From the NCBI RefSeq assembly GCF_047511655.1, contig NC_133389.1:154147973-154211972 (forward strand): a stretch of DNA of 64,000 nt, read 5' to 3'. The stretch comes from Castor canadensis. Its lineage: Eukaryota; Chordata; Mammalia; Rodentia; Castoridae. Of the stretch, positions 33,582 through 44,929 are shown piece after piece. The notes below the pieces were generated by a model that saw only the letters and a list, made by a program, of their open reading frames with translations, made no database searches and was not told the DNA's origin. Numbering within the stretch: position 1 is the stretch's first letter; every line of letters begins with the position of its first letter. Made by a program: the position numbers and the translations under genes.

Positions 33582-33987
33582 TGCTATGGTTTGAATATGG
33601 TTTGTCCTCTCCAAAACTCATGTTGAAATTTAATTCCCATTTGGCATATTAAGAAACAGGACCAGGTGGAACCTTTCTGAGGTTATCAGGGGTCTAACCC
33701 AAAGGATGAGTAAATTTATTCCCGTAATTGATGGGTTAATGGGTTATCTTGAGAGTGAGCCTATTATAAAAGAAAGCCCTGTTTGACAAGGTCCCTAACC
33801 AGGTGACCTGTCCCATATCATATGAAGCCACCCACCAGCTCAGGGCTCTGCTGGCAATAAGGCCATCACCAACCAGATGCAGTTCTTTAGCCATGGACCA
33901 GAATCCTGAGCCAAATAAACCTCTTTTCTTCATAACTGACCCAGTCCATAGTATTGTGTTATTTGTTGCAGAAAATGGACAAAGACA
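33582..33987 (+). mobile_element. MaLR LTR (MST/THE1-like), near full length
   Basis: Starts TGCTATGGTTTGAATATGG and ends near aaagaca. It contains 'tcatgttgaaatttaattcc', 'gtgagcctattataaaag', 'gatgcagttctttagccatgg', and a polyadenylation signal in 'ccaaataaacctcttttct' (about 33913). About 406 bp. No clear target duplication. Confidence 0.8.
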
Positions 33988-34311
33988 TGCTCTTTTGGAA
34001 ATATCCAGCTTTCAACTCTACAATGATTCAACATATAAAGGAACACAGTTGAGAATGACTTTCCTTCAGAGGAACACCAAAGAGTACAAAACACATTTAT
34101 ATAAATCCATGAAGCAAGTGCAGGAATGAGACTGTTTCCCTTCATATGAATGGGTGAATAGTCAGCCCAGCTCTTTGAGCCTCACCACACCTCCTGTTGT
34201 GCTAAAATAGAAACATGGGGATGTTGGGTGTAGACCTTTTTTATTTCTTCAGATGATGACTGAATCTCCCCTTCGGAATCTGTCTTAACTTCTTTGAAAA
34301 TATAAATAATG

Positions 34312-34405
34312 CCAGGTTTGAGGTGTCACTCATGTGATAGAATGCCCACCTGGAAAGTGCAAGGCCCTAAGCTCAGACCCCAGTATAGGCCCCCAAAAAG
34401 GAAAT
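34312..34405 (+). mobile_element. tRNA-derived (ID-like) SINE, diverged
   Basis: 'tgaggtgtcactcatgtgat', 'agaatgcccacctggaaagt' and 'ctcagaccccagtataggc' match the tRNA-like unit of the local SINEs with many substitutions. Confidence 0.55.
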
Positions 34406-35730
34406 TATAAACCAGTTACTGGTAATGACACCTCATAATTTTCTATATAAAAATAAATTAGAAGCCATGGAATGTATGTTCATTAACAAAAAAATAAATT
34501 ATCAAAGAGACGAACATAAATGGTCATGAAATCAGAGCAGGCCTGCAAAATAGACATTGTAGGGTCAAAATAGAGAAGGGATGAATGATCACATAAGGCT
34601 AGCTTTGAACTTCTTAGTCAATATTTATCATGTTTCCTTTCAGCTCTCTAATAACTTTGTTGCTTTATGTTTGACCACCTCCTTTGAATCCAAACTTTCA
34701 CTATTTGATGTTCTGTTTTTTAATCTTGCCTTATTCTACTTATACTGCTTCAAGATAAATATCAGCAACAAAATTGCTATTTTCACTGTAAGTGGGAATT
34801 TTTTTTTGGATGATATTAATAGCATAAGTCAGAAAAGGTTACCTCTTAAAGCAATGTAACTAGAGAGTTTTTAGGATTAACACCAAGTTGGGATGCTATA
34901 GTTTTAGGACTCAGATGATACAAGGTCTACTTCTGATTTGCCTTTTATTAATTTCATAGACTACTTAATAGGATGTTTGTAATTTAAATCACCCCCATGC
35001 TTTATAGGAGATAAAAAATTATGTAAATGTCAGTAAGCTTAAGCTACACCATAAGGACAGTCATTTACCATAACCAAAAATTCACATCCTTGGTGTCATC
35101 AGCTAGTTAGAAACTCTTCTCTCTCTAGGCGATTCAGCCACCTTAATCTCCCAAATCATCAGCGTATTCCTAATTAGAATAATTCATATGAAAAATAGAT
35201 TTTCACTTTATTTGTGACCAAACTTGGCCAGAGATTTACTTTCAATAAGATCAATGAAGAGGTTATAGGGGAAATAATTACTCATTCTCCATCTCTAATT
35301 ATTGTTGTTTACTGTTATCCACAAAATAGTCGATGCATAATTACCCTTCACTCAGCTCTTGATCTATTTAGCCCCATTCCAGATATTCTTAATGTCACCC
35401 ATATACCTATAGACAAGTAGAGTGTAATGGACTTAGAGAACATCAGACAGCAGATCTTGAGCAATTCCGTAGGCTTAATGCATACACAGGCTCTTCTGCA
35501 TTAGTAGTCATATTAGGACGCAATTGCTTTGTCTGACTATTGTCCGGTCCTTGCTCCCAAGACCCAGAGCCTGTTGAGCTTTCTTCAGTTCCCAGAATGA
35601 ATTAGAAGACTGATCAATACTTCCTACTGAGCAAGTTTCTTCCAGGACCCATAATCAATCCATTTGGTAACTATTCCATAAGAATGGAACACAGATATAG
35701 CCATCCTGGAGCCATGTCACAGAGAGAGAG

Positions 35731-35762
35731 GATGATGACAACGATGATGATGATGAAGACAA
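35731..35762. repeat. (GAT)n-like run
   Basis: gatgatgacaacgatgatgatgatgaaga-type interrupted trinucleotide repeat. Confidence 0.7.
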
Positions 35763-36367
35763 TGGATAATCCAATTTCCACATGGCAAAAGCCTACATTG
35801 CCATGGATTGTGTTTGTATAACCAAAATAATATACAGGAACATTGACTTAAGCCAGTAAAGTAAGGTCCTTTTTCTTCCTATAATAAATCTGGAGCTAGG
35901 TGATCTAAAGTTCAATGAAGCTATCACATACCCAAAATCTACCTTCTGCTCTGTCATCTGTTTGCAGCTCTTGTTCTCCTGTTTTCACAAAGCTACAGCA
36001 CCTCTAGCCATATGATGAGGAAGGAGGGTGGGTTAGGGGCTTTCATAAAGTTGGGTTATGCCTTTTTATTCAAGAGTGAAAGCTCTCTTCAAGGAATTCC
36101 ACTTATATTAGTTAGAACTTTGCCATCACTTATCGGCAAGGGAACAAGAAGGTAGTAATTTTAGCCAGGCATAGCACCATCTTGAACAAAATGAAATACT
36201 GAAATTAAGAAAGAAGGAAATGGATATGACAGGCAACTAGTAGTGTTTACCATTCTTACTGCTTACAAGTCTGTTTATCAGATACGTTATACACCTTTAA
36301 ACTCTAACCTTGCACAGTAACAATTTTCCATATAATGAAAGTGAGAATTGAAGACTTTTAAGAAAAT

Positions 36368-36480
36368 GTCAAAGTCATGCATGGTTACACACACCTGTAA
36401 TCCTGGCACTGGGGAGACTGAGGCAGGAGAATTGTGAGTTTGAGAGAAAACTGGACTACCTTGAGACCCTGTTTAAAAAT
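36368..36480 (+). mobile_element. B1-like SINE monomer
   Basis: 'gtcatgcatggttacacaca', 'cctgtaatcctggcact', 'gactgaggcaggagaattgt' and 'ccttgagaccctgtttaaa' define a single B1-type unit. Confidence 0.75.
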
Positions 36481-36614
36481 GAAGGAGGAAGAGAAGAAGT
36501 GGAGAAAAAGCAGGAGGAGGAGGAGGAAAAGAAGAAAGAAAATGGAAGATCCATGATTTGAATCCAAGTCAACTTCACTAAGGTAATAATAATAATAATA
36601 ACAACAACAGCAAC
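36481..36614. repeat. Purine (GGA/GAA)n tract and (AAT)n/(AAC)n run
   Basis: 36481-36545 is almost pure purine, with an aggaggaggagga core, directly after the B1 tail. 36583-36614 holds (TAA)n then (CAA)n. Confidence 0.85.
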
Positions 36615-36855
36615 ATTGGCCAAATGCTTGCCATGGTTAGGTATTTTGCTAGGTGGTTTATGTGCATTGACTCATTTCTCTTCATAGAAAACTAGTGAGG
36701 AAGGTATTTTTATTGTCTTCATTTAACAGATGAGGAAACCAAGGCTTAGAGAAGCTAAGGAACTTATTAAAGTCATACAGATTATACAAGGTAAAGTTCA
36801 AATTTGAGCCGAGTTCTTTTAGCTCTGGACACTCATTTCCACAGCTTCTGCAAAA
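36612..36855 (-). mobile_element. MIR SINE
   Basis: 'tgtgcattgactcatttctc', 'tattgtcttcatttaacag', 'atgaggaaaccaaggcttag', 'taaagtcatacagatt' is a clear MIR core read on the minus strand. Confidence 0.75.
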
Positions 36856-36947
36856 CCCACCTATTCAAATTGTATATACTGCAACCATCTCACTAAAGTT
36901 TGAGACACACCAGTGAACAAGCCAATGACCAAATACCCATAAGGGAG

Positions 36948-37310
36948 CCTCAGTCCGTTCTTGCTGACATAACAAAATACCTTAGACTGAGTAATTCATA
37001 AATAATAGATACTCATTTCTCACAAATTTGGTAGGTCTAAGATCAAAGCATTCACAGATTCAATGTCTGGTGAGGGCTCAATTTCTGCTTTCAAGATGGT
37101 GCCTCTTGCTGTGACCTCACCTGGCAGAAGGGATGGAAGGAGCTAGCTAGTTCCATCGAACCCTTTGTAAGGGCACTAATGTCATCAGTGAGTGTGGATT
37201 CCTCAGGGTCTAATCACCTACCAAGAGCTCTATCTCCCAACACCCCATCTTAGGGGTTAAGTTCTAGAACATAAAATTTGGTGATTTACCCTCTAAACAA
37301 AGGATCTGTG
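36948..37310 (-). mobile_element. MaLR LTR (MST/THE1-like)
   Basis: 'cagtccgttcttgctgacat', 'tgagtaattcataaataat', 'gatggtgcctcttgctgtga', 'ccctttgtaagggcactaat', 'tctaatcacctaccaagagc' is the order of an MST-type LTR on the minus strand. Opposite orientation to the copy at 33.6 kb. Confidence 0.7.
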
Positions 37311-37717
37311 CTCCAAATTAAAAGGATTTGTCAGAGGAGGGCCTGAGAATTGAAACTGAAGATTTGAAAAATAGCATGAAGAGAAGTAATGTCCAGCTGG
37401 TGTTTAATCATGTGCCAGAATATGCACTTGATATTTTTCCATGACATAACGGGCCTCTTTCCTTAGATCAATGTGTATTTCTGATTAAATCACAAGGAAA
37501 GATCTATCATAGAAGATGTCTATCACTCATTACCTACCCAATAACCACTCTCCCATTCTGTTTTACTAATGGGACTCTCATTTTAATAAGGGCAATGTTA
37601 GGCTTAGATGTCTTTGACTCCATTGCATTGTCCATATGTTAATGGCGTATAGCTAAGCATAGTCCATCAGTTAGGTCTACTTGCAAAGTTAATTAATCTC
37701 TAAAAAGAGAAAAGTTT
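37311..37717. other. No recognisable feature
   Basis: About 400 bp of non-coding sequence leading up to the U6 pseudogene. Confidence 0.3.
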
Positions 37718-37823
37718 GTGTTCTATTTGGCAGTATAAATACTAAAATTGGAATGATACAGAGAAGACTAGTATGCCCCCTGTATAAGAATGTCATGCAA
37801 ATGTATTAAGTGTTCCATATTTT
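37718..37823 (+). pseudogene. RNU6-ps: U6 snRNA pseudogene
   Basis: The whole U6 length (106 nt) is present, apparently without indels. It opens gtgttctatttggcag, keeps tactaaaattggaa, gatacagagaaga and the 3' gttccatatttt. The ACAGAGA box core is intact (atacagagaagac), but the following helix has substitutions (gactagtatgccccc) and several CpG-type C to T changes occur. There is no T4+ terminator after the end (ttttgtgcag), and I see no proximal element or TATA pair upstream. It is a retrotransposed, non-functional copy. Confidence 0.9.
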
Positions 37824-38454
37824 GTGCAGTTCCTGGAGGTTGTTCAATACCTTTCTGTTTAATCCCAAAGAACAAAATGGCATGAGTCAAAACACAATAT
37901 GTGATATCCAATATGGAAATTGAGTTTTCACTGCAAGGGAGAGAGAGCCTGACTCTTACCTGCTCAAGCACTTGCCTTTGTTCATTCCTCTTCTATCAGT
38001 ATGGAATGCTGTTGTGATGTACCGTGGGGAAGCAACCATTTTATCAGAATGAAGATTACAGTTTCACAGTAAGGATGGCACAGTAAAAAAATGATCAACC
38101 TGAGTTCTTTAGCACTGTAAACCTACAAACCAACCTATACTTGCTTATCTCTGGACTTAGGATAATTTACAAAAAATAAACCCTATTTCATTAAGTGACG
38201 ATAGTTGGTATGTTGTGGACAGAACTGAAAGCAATCCCTCCTTCTAGAGCTGGCCATGTTATTTTCCCCTTTAATCAGGTTAATTCTTGAAGAGTCATCT
38301 CCACTATGGTGCAAATCATTACCATTGTCCCAGCTCCTTCTGTATAGGGGACTAGAGGTGACGTTTAGTTTGGAAAGAAAGGATATATGGCTCTGATACC
38401 TCATATTAAAGAAGGCCTCAGGTGATGCTTAGCAAATCTAACCTCTATGGCTAG

Positions 38455-38610
38455 GTGTTCAACTGTGAGCCATGTTCACTCATCCACTCTGAGCCCCAGC
38501 TTCCTTATCTTCAAAATGACAATAATGTAGATCCTCAGTGCTCACTGTGGGGTCAAAGCCTGGAAGTGTGTGAAATGCCTACTATGGTTGATATATGCGT
38601 CTGTATTTTT
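38455..38610 (+). mobile_element. Possible MIR remnant
   Basis: 'ctgagccccagcttccttat' followed by 'cttcaaaatgacaataatgt' and 'gaagtgtgtgaaatgcct' follows the 3' half of MIR in plus orientation. Confidence 0.45.
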
Positions 38611-39137
38611 CTTTATTATGAATTCCCCTCTCATTCCCAACACACATGAACAAATCATCTCACCTTTTCCAGTTCCTCTCTGAAGACATCTCGCAGGCCT
38701 CTTGTTATAAAGTTCTTTGGAAGAACCTCTCTTTCATGTCCCCTTCTTCTTCCCCCCTTCTTCCTCCCCCCTCCTTCCTTGGGTTTGGGCTCAGTTTTCA
38801 TTTTATCCAGAGTTTGATGGGGAAGGGGGCGGGGAGAAGAATTGGCATGAATGGCTCTGCTCCCAGGCAGAAAAGAACTTTCTCAAATCGGGAAAGTAAG
38901 CATCATCTTCTTCTCACAACTCCCATTTTTCCCATGTGAAAAGAAGAGCCAAGTTTGTGGCCATCTCTGAAGACTCACAAAATAGATCTGAATTTTTAAT
39001 TAGGGTTTTCCTTGAGAGCTAAGTTTCTGCGATGTGCTTTTGCAATGAAGTTATAATCATCTACAGTATGCATTTATAATAAAATAAAAACACATATATA
39101 CATACTGCATACATATTTATATATAACATTAGACTCT

Positions 39138-39151
39138 GTTGCCATGGAAAC
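39138..39151 (+). promoter_or_regulatory. RFX-type X-box motif
   Basis: GTTGCCATGGAAAC matches the palindromic X-box (GTNRCC(N)0-3RGYAAC type) bound by RFX winged-helix factors, with one half-site change. Sequence only: occupancy is unknown. Confidence 0.45.
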
Positions 39152-41224
39152 TATTACAGTACTAACAAATTAAGCATTATGACTCCGCTGTAATATGAAG
39201 TAAGAAATTCAAATGAAACACCAAGCATTTGTTTAAGCACAAATAGCTTTAGTAATTAAATACATAGAGACAATACAGAAAACCACAAATTAATATTTAG
39301 AAGTCTTTTCCAGTGTGAAAGTTGGCTCTGATGTTGTTTTCCTTTCTCAATTGCATTACATTCTACATCTTTATAAATTAAATTTGGCACTGGGTGAACA
39401 AGAGGAGAACTGCTGCATCAGAGCCCTCGCACACCTCCAATCTCAGCTCGTTCCAGTTTTACCTCCCATAGTCAGCGAGAAGGATTGTGTGGCTCTTTTT
39501 GTTCATCAAAAGTAGGGTTTTTAAAAAAGAAAGCTCAAATGTGAAGTTGGTCTTACATCCCCTGTTTCATTCAGACAACACGTAGAACTACCCCTGGGGT
39601 TTTGAATATATTAACATCCTTTCACAATTAACCCTAATGGGACAAGTGCTTCATTTTCCCAAGCAGATATATTCAAAGCTGAAAAATACATAGTGCTTAA
39701 ATAGATCTCATTATATCAGCTACACCAAATCTCTCCTCTTTATATACAGAGGATTGTACCTCTTTTCACTGTCATGCAACATTAAAATAGGAAGGCATAC
39801 ACAAGGATGACATGGATTTGACAAAAAATTAATGATTTGTACATCACTTTAATGCTTCAAATCTGCAATTCATATATGCTAATTAGTTCATAATGGGCTG
39901 TTGAAGAACAGAACTGTCATCCTGCTGCTTCCCAGGTTTCTGGAAGCTCCCATGCAGCACAGACTTGTCTGGCTGGCTGCTGGGTTCTGGGCTGTAGCAT
40001 GGCAGATCTATGATAGTGTTTTTCCCCCCAACACACAATTGTTTCCTGGACGTGGTGCTTTAATCTATCAGAGTTACGATAGCATATCTCAAATAAGTGG
40101 TTCCTGGGTGCTGCAATACATACCAGGAGAAACACGATAGCATCTCTATAGCTCAATGATTGATTTCTGGATTTTAGGCTGCCAGGCTGTACCTCAGAGG
40201 GCAGCTGTCAGCTTCCTAAATGTATGAAGTTGTATTATGCAGCACATTTTGAAAATGTATGTACAACTTTTTATTTACAGATAAAAAGGGCTGTAAAACT
40301 TGGAGAGAGGAAACAAAGATGACTACGAAGATCAGATATCTTTTCTAACTGTGCAATCATGTAGATCTCCCCACTGTGAGAAAAACAGCCACCAGTCCCC
40401 TTTTCTGAGATCCTCTGTGGTCTTTGTGCTGCTAAGGCATAGACAATGACTGTCACAAGAGGAGACTATGTGGCTGAGCAGCTTCCCAGACCAAATGGAA
40501 ACATGGATGCTTGGTGGAAAGGTGGGTAGATTTGAAAACAAGTTGGTCTGTTTTTACTGGAGAGCAAACTGATTTTCCCTGATGCCATGATAGAGGCTTG
40601 ACCCAATGCGTTCCTGTCGTCATACCTGCTGATCTCAAAACACAGCTGCTGTGCTTTTGAGTCCTGAAACAAGAATCAAATTTGTTTTCAGGTTTGAAAT
40701 AATCAGTTCCCTGATGGCTGAAATCCTTGTCTTGAAGATTCTAGACTGAGTACTTAATTAAAAACAATTTTCTCAGTGAGAAATATAAACTAGAGATAAT
40801 AATAGAAGAACTGAGCCAGGCCAGGGAACAATACTCCAAATATAGTTCAGTTAGGAAGGGATTTTAGATATTAGGGATAGTCTCTTTACAAATATGCAAA
40901 ATAATGAGATGATTAAAGAAAGTCTGAAGTGCTCAAATCAATAAGAATTTTGTTGCAAAGTTTATTTAAGGTCTTTAAGCAAGCATGGAAGAGAAATTAT
41001 TCATTTTAATAATAAGGATTGAATGAATGGAAGATACTCTTCCAATAATGTGATTTTGAAAGACATAAAGTGACATTCCCACCTATAGGCAGCACAGGTC
41101 TCTCCAGCAAGCAACAGGAATACATATGTTTAAAGTATTGATAATATTTTATCTTTTTAGGAACATTTGAATAACATTTTCTTGTGAGGGAAATCAAACC
41201 AGAAACTTAAAGTTTCATCCAAAT

Positions 41225-41500
41225 TTGGAGATTAAAATCTGTGTTTTGGTAACTATTTAAGATGGGTTGCTGGGTAGTTTGCTAGATACACGCTTAGATT
41301 ATTGAGAAATTGCCAAACTGTTTTCCAACTGTTATTCTCATCAGCAGTTTATCAGAGTCCTAGTTCCTCTACACTCTCACAACACTGGATGTTGGCAGTA
41401 TTTTTAATTTTAGACATTTTAATAGGTATGCAGTTACACCTTGCTGTGGTTCTAATCTTCATTTTCTATGGCTAACAAGTGAAGCATCTTTTCAAGTCTT
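41225..41500 (-). mobile_element. L1M fragment, left part
   Basis: 'ttgccaaactgttttccaac', 'cacaacactggatgttggc' and 'acattttaataggtatgcag' are L1M sequence read on the minus strand. It continues after the SINE at 41725. Confidence 0.7.
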
Positions 41501-41717
41501 TTTGCCAGGGAGAAGGGTAATTAGGATTGAACTCAGGGCCTTGTGCTTGCTGGGCAATTGCTTTACCACTTGAGCCACAACCAGTCCTTTTTGCTTTTAG
41601 TTTGTCAGATATGGTCTTGTGCTAAATTTGCTTAAACTGGCCTCAGACCATAATCCTTCTACCTCCACATTCCAAATAGCTGGGATTATAGATGTCCACC
41701 ACCATGCCCAGACTTTA
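41501..41717 (-). mobile_element. B1 + tRNA-like composite SINE inserted in L1M
   Basis: Reverse tRNA-like unit ('gggccttgtgcttgctgggc', 'tttaccacttgagccacaac') followed by reverse B1 ('tcagatatggtcttgtgcta', 'tagctgggattatagatgtc', 'ccaccatgcccagac'). It splits the surrounding L1M, whose two parts are contiguous in the LINE. Confidence 0.85.
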
Positions 41718-42060
41718 TTCATATCTTTATTTACCATCTGTTTATCTTCTTTGGTGACGTACCTATTCAACTCTTGCCCATTTTTACTTAGGTTGTTCAC
41801 TTTTTTATTATTGATTTCTGAGAGTTATTTACATATCATAAAAAACAGTCTCTTATCAGAGATAGGATTTGCAAATATATTCTCCAAGCATGAGTCTTCT
41901 CTTTTTATTGCCTTTGTACTATTTTTTTTTAAAGCAAAAGTTCTCAAATTTAATGAAGGTTTATCTCTATTTCTATCTCTATATACTTACAGTTGCTATA
42001 TGTGGGGGAAGTTTCCAGGACTTCTGCAGATACCAAAATCCGAAGATGTTCAAGTCCCTT
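41718..42060 (-). mobile_element. L1M fragment, right part
   Basis: 'atctttatttaccatctgtt', 'tcaactcttgcccatttt', 'tctcttatcagagataggat', 'gcaaatatattctccaag' continue the L1M of 41225-41500. Confidence 0.75.
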
Positions 42061-42224
42061 ATATAAAACAGTATAATATTTGCATATAACCTAAGCATAA
42101 CCTTTTCTATACTCTAAATCATCTCAAGATTACTCAGAATCCCTAATACAATGAAAATGCTATGTAAATAGTTGTTACATTGTATTGTTTAGGAAACAAT
42201 GACAAGGATGTACTTGTCAGTAAC

Positions 42225-42441
42225 AAGGGAATTCTTTTTTTTTTATTTTTTATTATTCATATGTGCATACAATGCTTGGGTCATTTCTCCCCCCTGCCCC
42301 CACTCCCTCCCTTACCACCCACTCCACCCCCTCCCTCTCTTCCCACCCCCTCAATACCCAGCAGAAACTATTTTGCCCTTTTTTCTAATTTTGTTGGAGA
42401 GAGAGTATAAGCAATAATAGGAAGGAAGGGAATTCTTTTTT
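42225..42441 (-). mobile_element. Young 5'-truncated L1 insertion with 16-bp target duplication
   Basis: An L1 3' end of about 185 bp in minus orientation. It runs from poly-T (A-tail) through 'attattcatatgtgcatac', a C-rich polypyrimidine segment (42286-42345) and 'cagcagaaactattttgccc' to 'aagcaataataggaagg'. Identical aagggaattctttttt flanks lie at 42225-42240 and 42426-42441. The family matches the insertion at 45094-45986. Confidence 0.9.
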
Positions 42442-42654
42442 AAAACCATTTTTGATTCCAGGTTGTTTAAATCTGTAGATGTGGACCCCATAGATACAGA
42501 CAACCTATTGCTTATTACTTCTAGTGTCTTTGTTCTTTAATGTCTGCCAGATTTTTATCTATTTTACAATTCATTTGCTCTTCTTTTTCTGCATCTTAAG
42601 GTAAATGCTGAAGACATTGATCTAGACCAAAATGAAATCATCTACACATAAAAG
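42442..42654. other. No recognisable feature
   Basis: Short AT-rich stretch, probably decayed LINE sequence. Confidence 0.3.
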
Positions 42655-43120
42655 CCTTTTATATTAATGCTCATATCACTTTATTTTCAATGGCCAGAAC
42701 CTGGAAAGTACCCAAATGCTCATCAACAGGTGAATAAATGCAAACATTGTACTGTATTTATGCAGTGGACTAATACTCAGCCATAAAAAAAGAAGAATTG
42801 TTACACAGCGTGAATCCAATGGAAAATAATTATGCTGTCGAATGAAGTCAAGCAAAAAGAGCACACACTATATGGCTTCATTTCACTGTATGATTTTGTA
42901 GAAAATGCTCTATAGGACACTATACAAAGCTGATTAGTGGTTGCCTAAGGATAAGGGTGGAAGAGAAATAGAGAGGAATTCAAAAGGGGCACCAGGATCT
43001 AACTTAGATTGAGCTTCATGGGTGTGCATGTATGTTAAAACTGATCAAGTTTTTTATTTTAAATATGCCCAGTTTACTGTATGTCAATTATAGGTCAATG
43101 AAGCTGTTAAAGTCACTATT
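42655..43120 (+). mobile_element. L1M 3' end
   Basis: 'ttattttcaatggccagaac', 'acccaaatgctcatcaacag', 'aatactcagccataaaaaaa', 'actgtatgattttgtag', 'ctgattagtggttgcctaag' are the ORF2 end and 3' UTR of ancient L1 in plus orientation. Confidence 0.8.
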
Positions 43121-43129
43121 TCAAAAATG

Positions 43130-43645
43130 ATCAAGGTTGCAGAAGAGAAAATAATTGCAATTATTATATTTGACTCATCTCCAGAATACATAACATTCTT
43201 GTAATTTATGAGGAGAGCAATAGCCAATAAAACAATGGGCAAAAGATTTCAATTGACATTCATAAATATTTACATCCACATGAATGCATATAAATAAGCC
43301 CACGAAAACAGGCTCAATAATATTTGCTATCAGGGAAAGCAGAATAAAGCCACAGAGAGACACAACTACACACCCACTAGGGTGGCTCAAATTAAAAAGA
43401 GTAGTAACACCCCAACTTGTTTCTAACAATATTAGTGAGGATCGGGAATTTTACTGCTTTGCTGAAGGGGGCATACAATGTAAATTGTCTGAGAATTTCT
43501 TTTAAAAGTTAAACATATATTGTCCCTAGACCCAACAATTTTTCTCCTAGCTACGTACCCAAGTGAATTGAAAAGACATGCCCATGTAAATATATGAATA
43601 TTAATTGAAGCTTTATTTATAATTTCTCAACACTAAAAACAATCT
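43130..43645 (+). mobile_element. L1M ORF2 C-terminal region
   Basis: 'gggcaaaagatttcaattga', 'cacacccactagggtggct', 'acccaacaatttttctcc' and 'gaaaagacatgcccatgta' give the order of L1M ORF2 near its end, upstream of the region in the previous entry. It is therefore a second L1M or a rearranged piece. Confidence 0.75.
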
Positions 43646-43649
43646 TCCT

Positions 43650-44130
43650 CCTTTGGGGACTCCAATTACATGTATATTGGTGTTTGAAGTTGTCCTTACC
43701 CTTCATAATAAGCCTTTCATTTTATTTTTCAAGTATGTTAAAAAACATTTCACTTCCTCTGGGTCTCTTTTTAGATAACTTTTTTTGCTAGGTCTTCAGT
43801 TTTACAAATCTTTTTTCTCCAATGTTTAATCCACTGTATATTTCCTCTCAGATACAGTAGTTTTATCTCTAAAAGATCCATTGGGTCTTTCACATCTTCC
43901 ACATCTCTAGCCATCATAGGCAATCTTTCCACTTACTTCTTGAACTTACAGAATACTGTTACAAAAGTTCTTTTAATGTTTTGTTTACTAATTTTATCAG
44001 TTTCAATTGGTTATTTTTTGTCCTCATTATAAATCACACTTTCCTGCTTCGTATACTAATTCTGTTAATTTCTGATATGGTGAATTTTACATTTTTGGGT
44101 GCTGGAGATATTTTTATGTTATAGAATGCA
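43650..44130 (-). mobile_element. L1M/HAL1-type 5' region fragment
   Basis: 'ccaattacatgtatattggt', 'tttaatccactgtatattt', 'aaaagatccattgggtcttt' resemble old LINE ORF1-region sequence read on the minus strand. Confidence 0.45.
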
Positions 44131-44373
44131 TTTGAGTTACTTACAGTTTGATCTTTTCAGACTTTGCTTCTGATCTTTGTTACAAGAAACTAGAGCAACC
44201 TTTATTCTAGGGGTACCTTTGTCTCAATACTCAAGTCAAATCCTCTAAGAACCCTATCCAATGTTCCATGAATTATGAGGTTTTGCATTCTGGCAAATGG
44301 AATGGGAACTATTCCTGGCTTTGAGTGAGCACCTGGTATTATTCCTCTAATGTTTTCAGAGAGTTCTTTTTCC

Positions 44374-44556
44374 AAGCCAATGGTGATGGTACACACCTGT
44401 AATTCCAGCCACTCTGGAGGAGGAGGCAGGAGGAGAGTGAGTTCAAGGCCAGACTGGGCAAATGTAGCAAGACCCTATTTTAAAAAAACAAAATAAAAGC
44501 AAAAAGTCTGAAGGCCTGACTCAAGTGGTACAACGCTTGCCTAGCTATAGCAGGAA
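44374..44556 (+). mobile_element. B1 + tRNA-like composite SINE, tRNA unit cut
   Basis: B1 part 'cacacctgtaattccagcca', 'gagttcaaggccagactggg', 'caagaccctattttaaaa', then tRNA-like 'ggcctgactcaagtggtaca', 'acgcttgcctagctatagca'. The expected second half appears only at about 44935-44975 ('gcaagttcaatcccaaaca'), beyond an LTR. Confidence 0.7.
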
Positions 44557-44662
44557 GGCAGGGAGAGGGAAGGGGGGATAATGAGAGACAATGAGGGAGA
44601 TAATAAGAGATAACAAGTGCAACAGTGAAACAAAACAAACAAACAAACTGATTTGAAGAATG
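44557..44662. repeat. Purine-rich tract and (AAAC)n
   Basis: gggagagggaaggggggata followed by AC/AA-rich repeats (aaacaaacaaacaaac). Confidence 0.6.
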
Positions 44663-44929
44663 TCAAATGTCACCTGTGGTGAGACCAGAGAAGAGTCACC
44701 TCACTCTGGAGTTAAAATAGCCAATGAAATAATATGTAACCATGTATGGGACAAGCTATAGCCCCCATTTCTGAAACTTGCTCTAAATGGTAAATAAGGA
44801 AAGCCTCCTTTGTTCTTGGGGCTCAGACTTTGGTCTCAAGTCCGCTGAGTTGCTGCTGGCCTATTTAATAAACTTGCTTCCCAAAAGCTATGGTGTCCTG
44901 TCTCTGTCTGAGCCATCCTACAACACAGC
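44663..44929 (+). mobile_element. Solo LTR, probably class I ERV
   Basis: TG...CA termini (tgtcaaatgtcacc ... catcctacaaca). The R/U5-like end 'tttaataaacttgcttccc' has a polyadenylation signal, and 'ggtgtcctgtctctgtctga' is typical of gammaretrovirus-like LTRs. The start is chosen as the first TG before the conserved part. No exact target duplication was found. Confidence 0.55.

Larger units (their letters stand above)
33988..36367. other. Mostly unique non-coding sequence
   Basis: No gene recognised. It contains the tRNA-like SINE at 34312 and a GAT-rich run at 35731-35762. It is repeat-poor between 34.5 and 36.3 kb. Confidence 0.3.
37824..41224. other. Repeat-poor non-coding region
   Basis: About 3.4 kb in which I recognise only a possible MIR piece (38455-38600) and no young insertion. 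Frames are short. The part 38980-39340 is AT-rich with TAATTA-like homeodomain-type sites and an RFX-type X-box. Confidence 0.4.

Noticed and set aside
37718..37823. Functional U6 gene
   Set aside because: Many substitutions, no T-run terminator, and no recognisable upstream promoter elements.
41619..42089. 156-codon plus-strand frame
   Set aside because: It runs antisense through a composite SINE into an old L1 fragment and is a chance frame.
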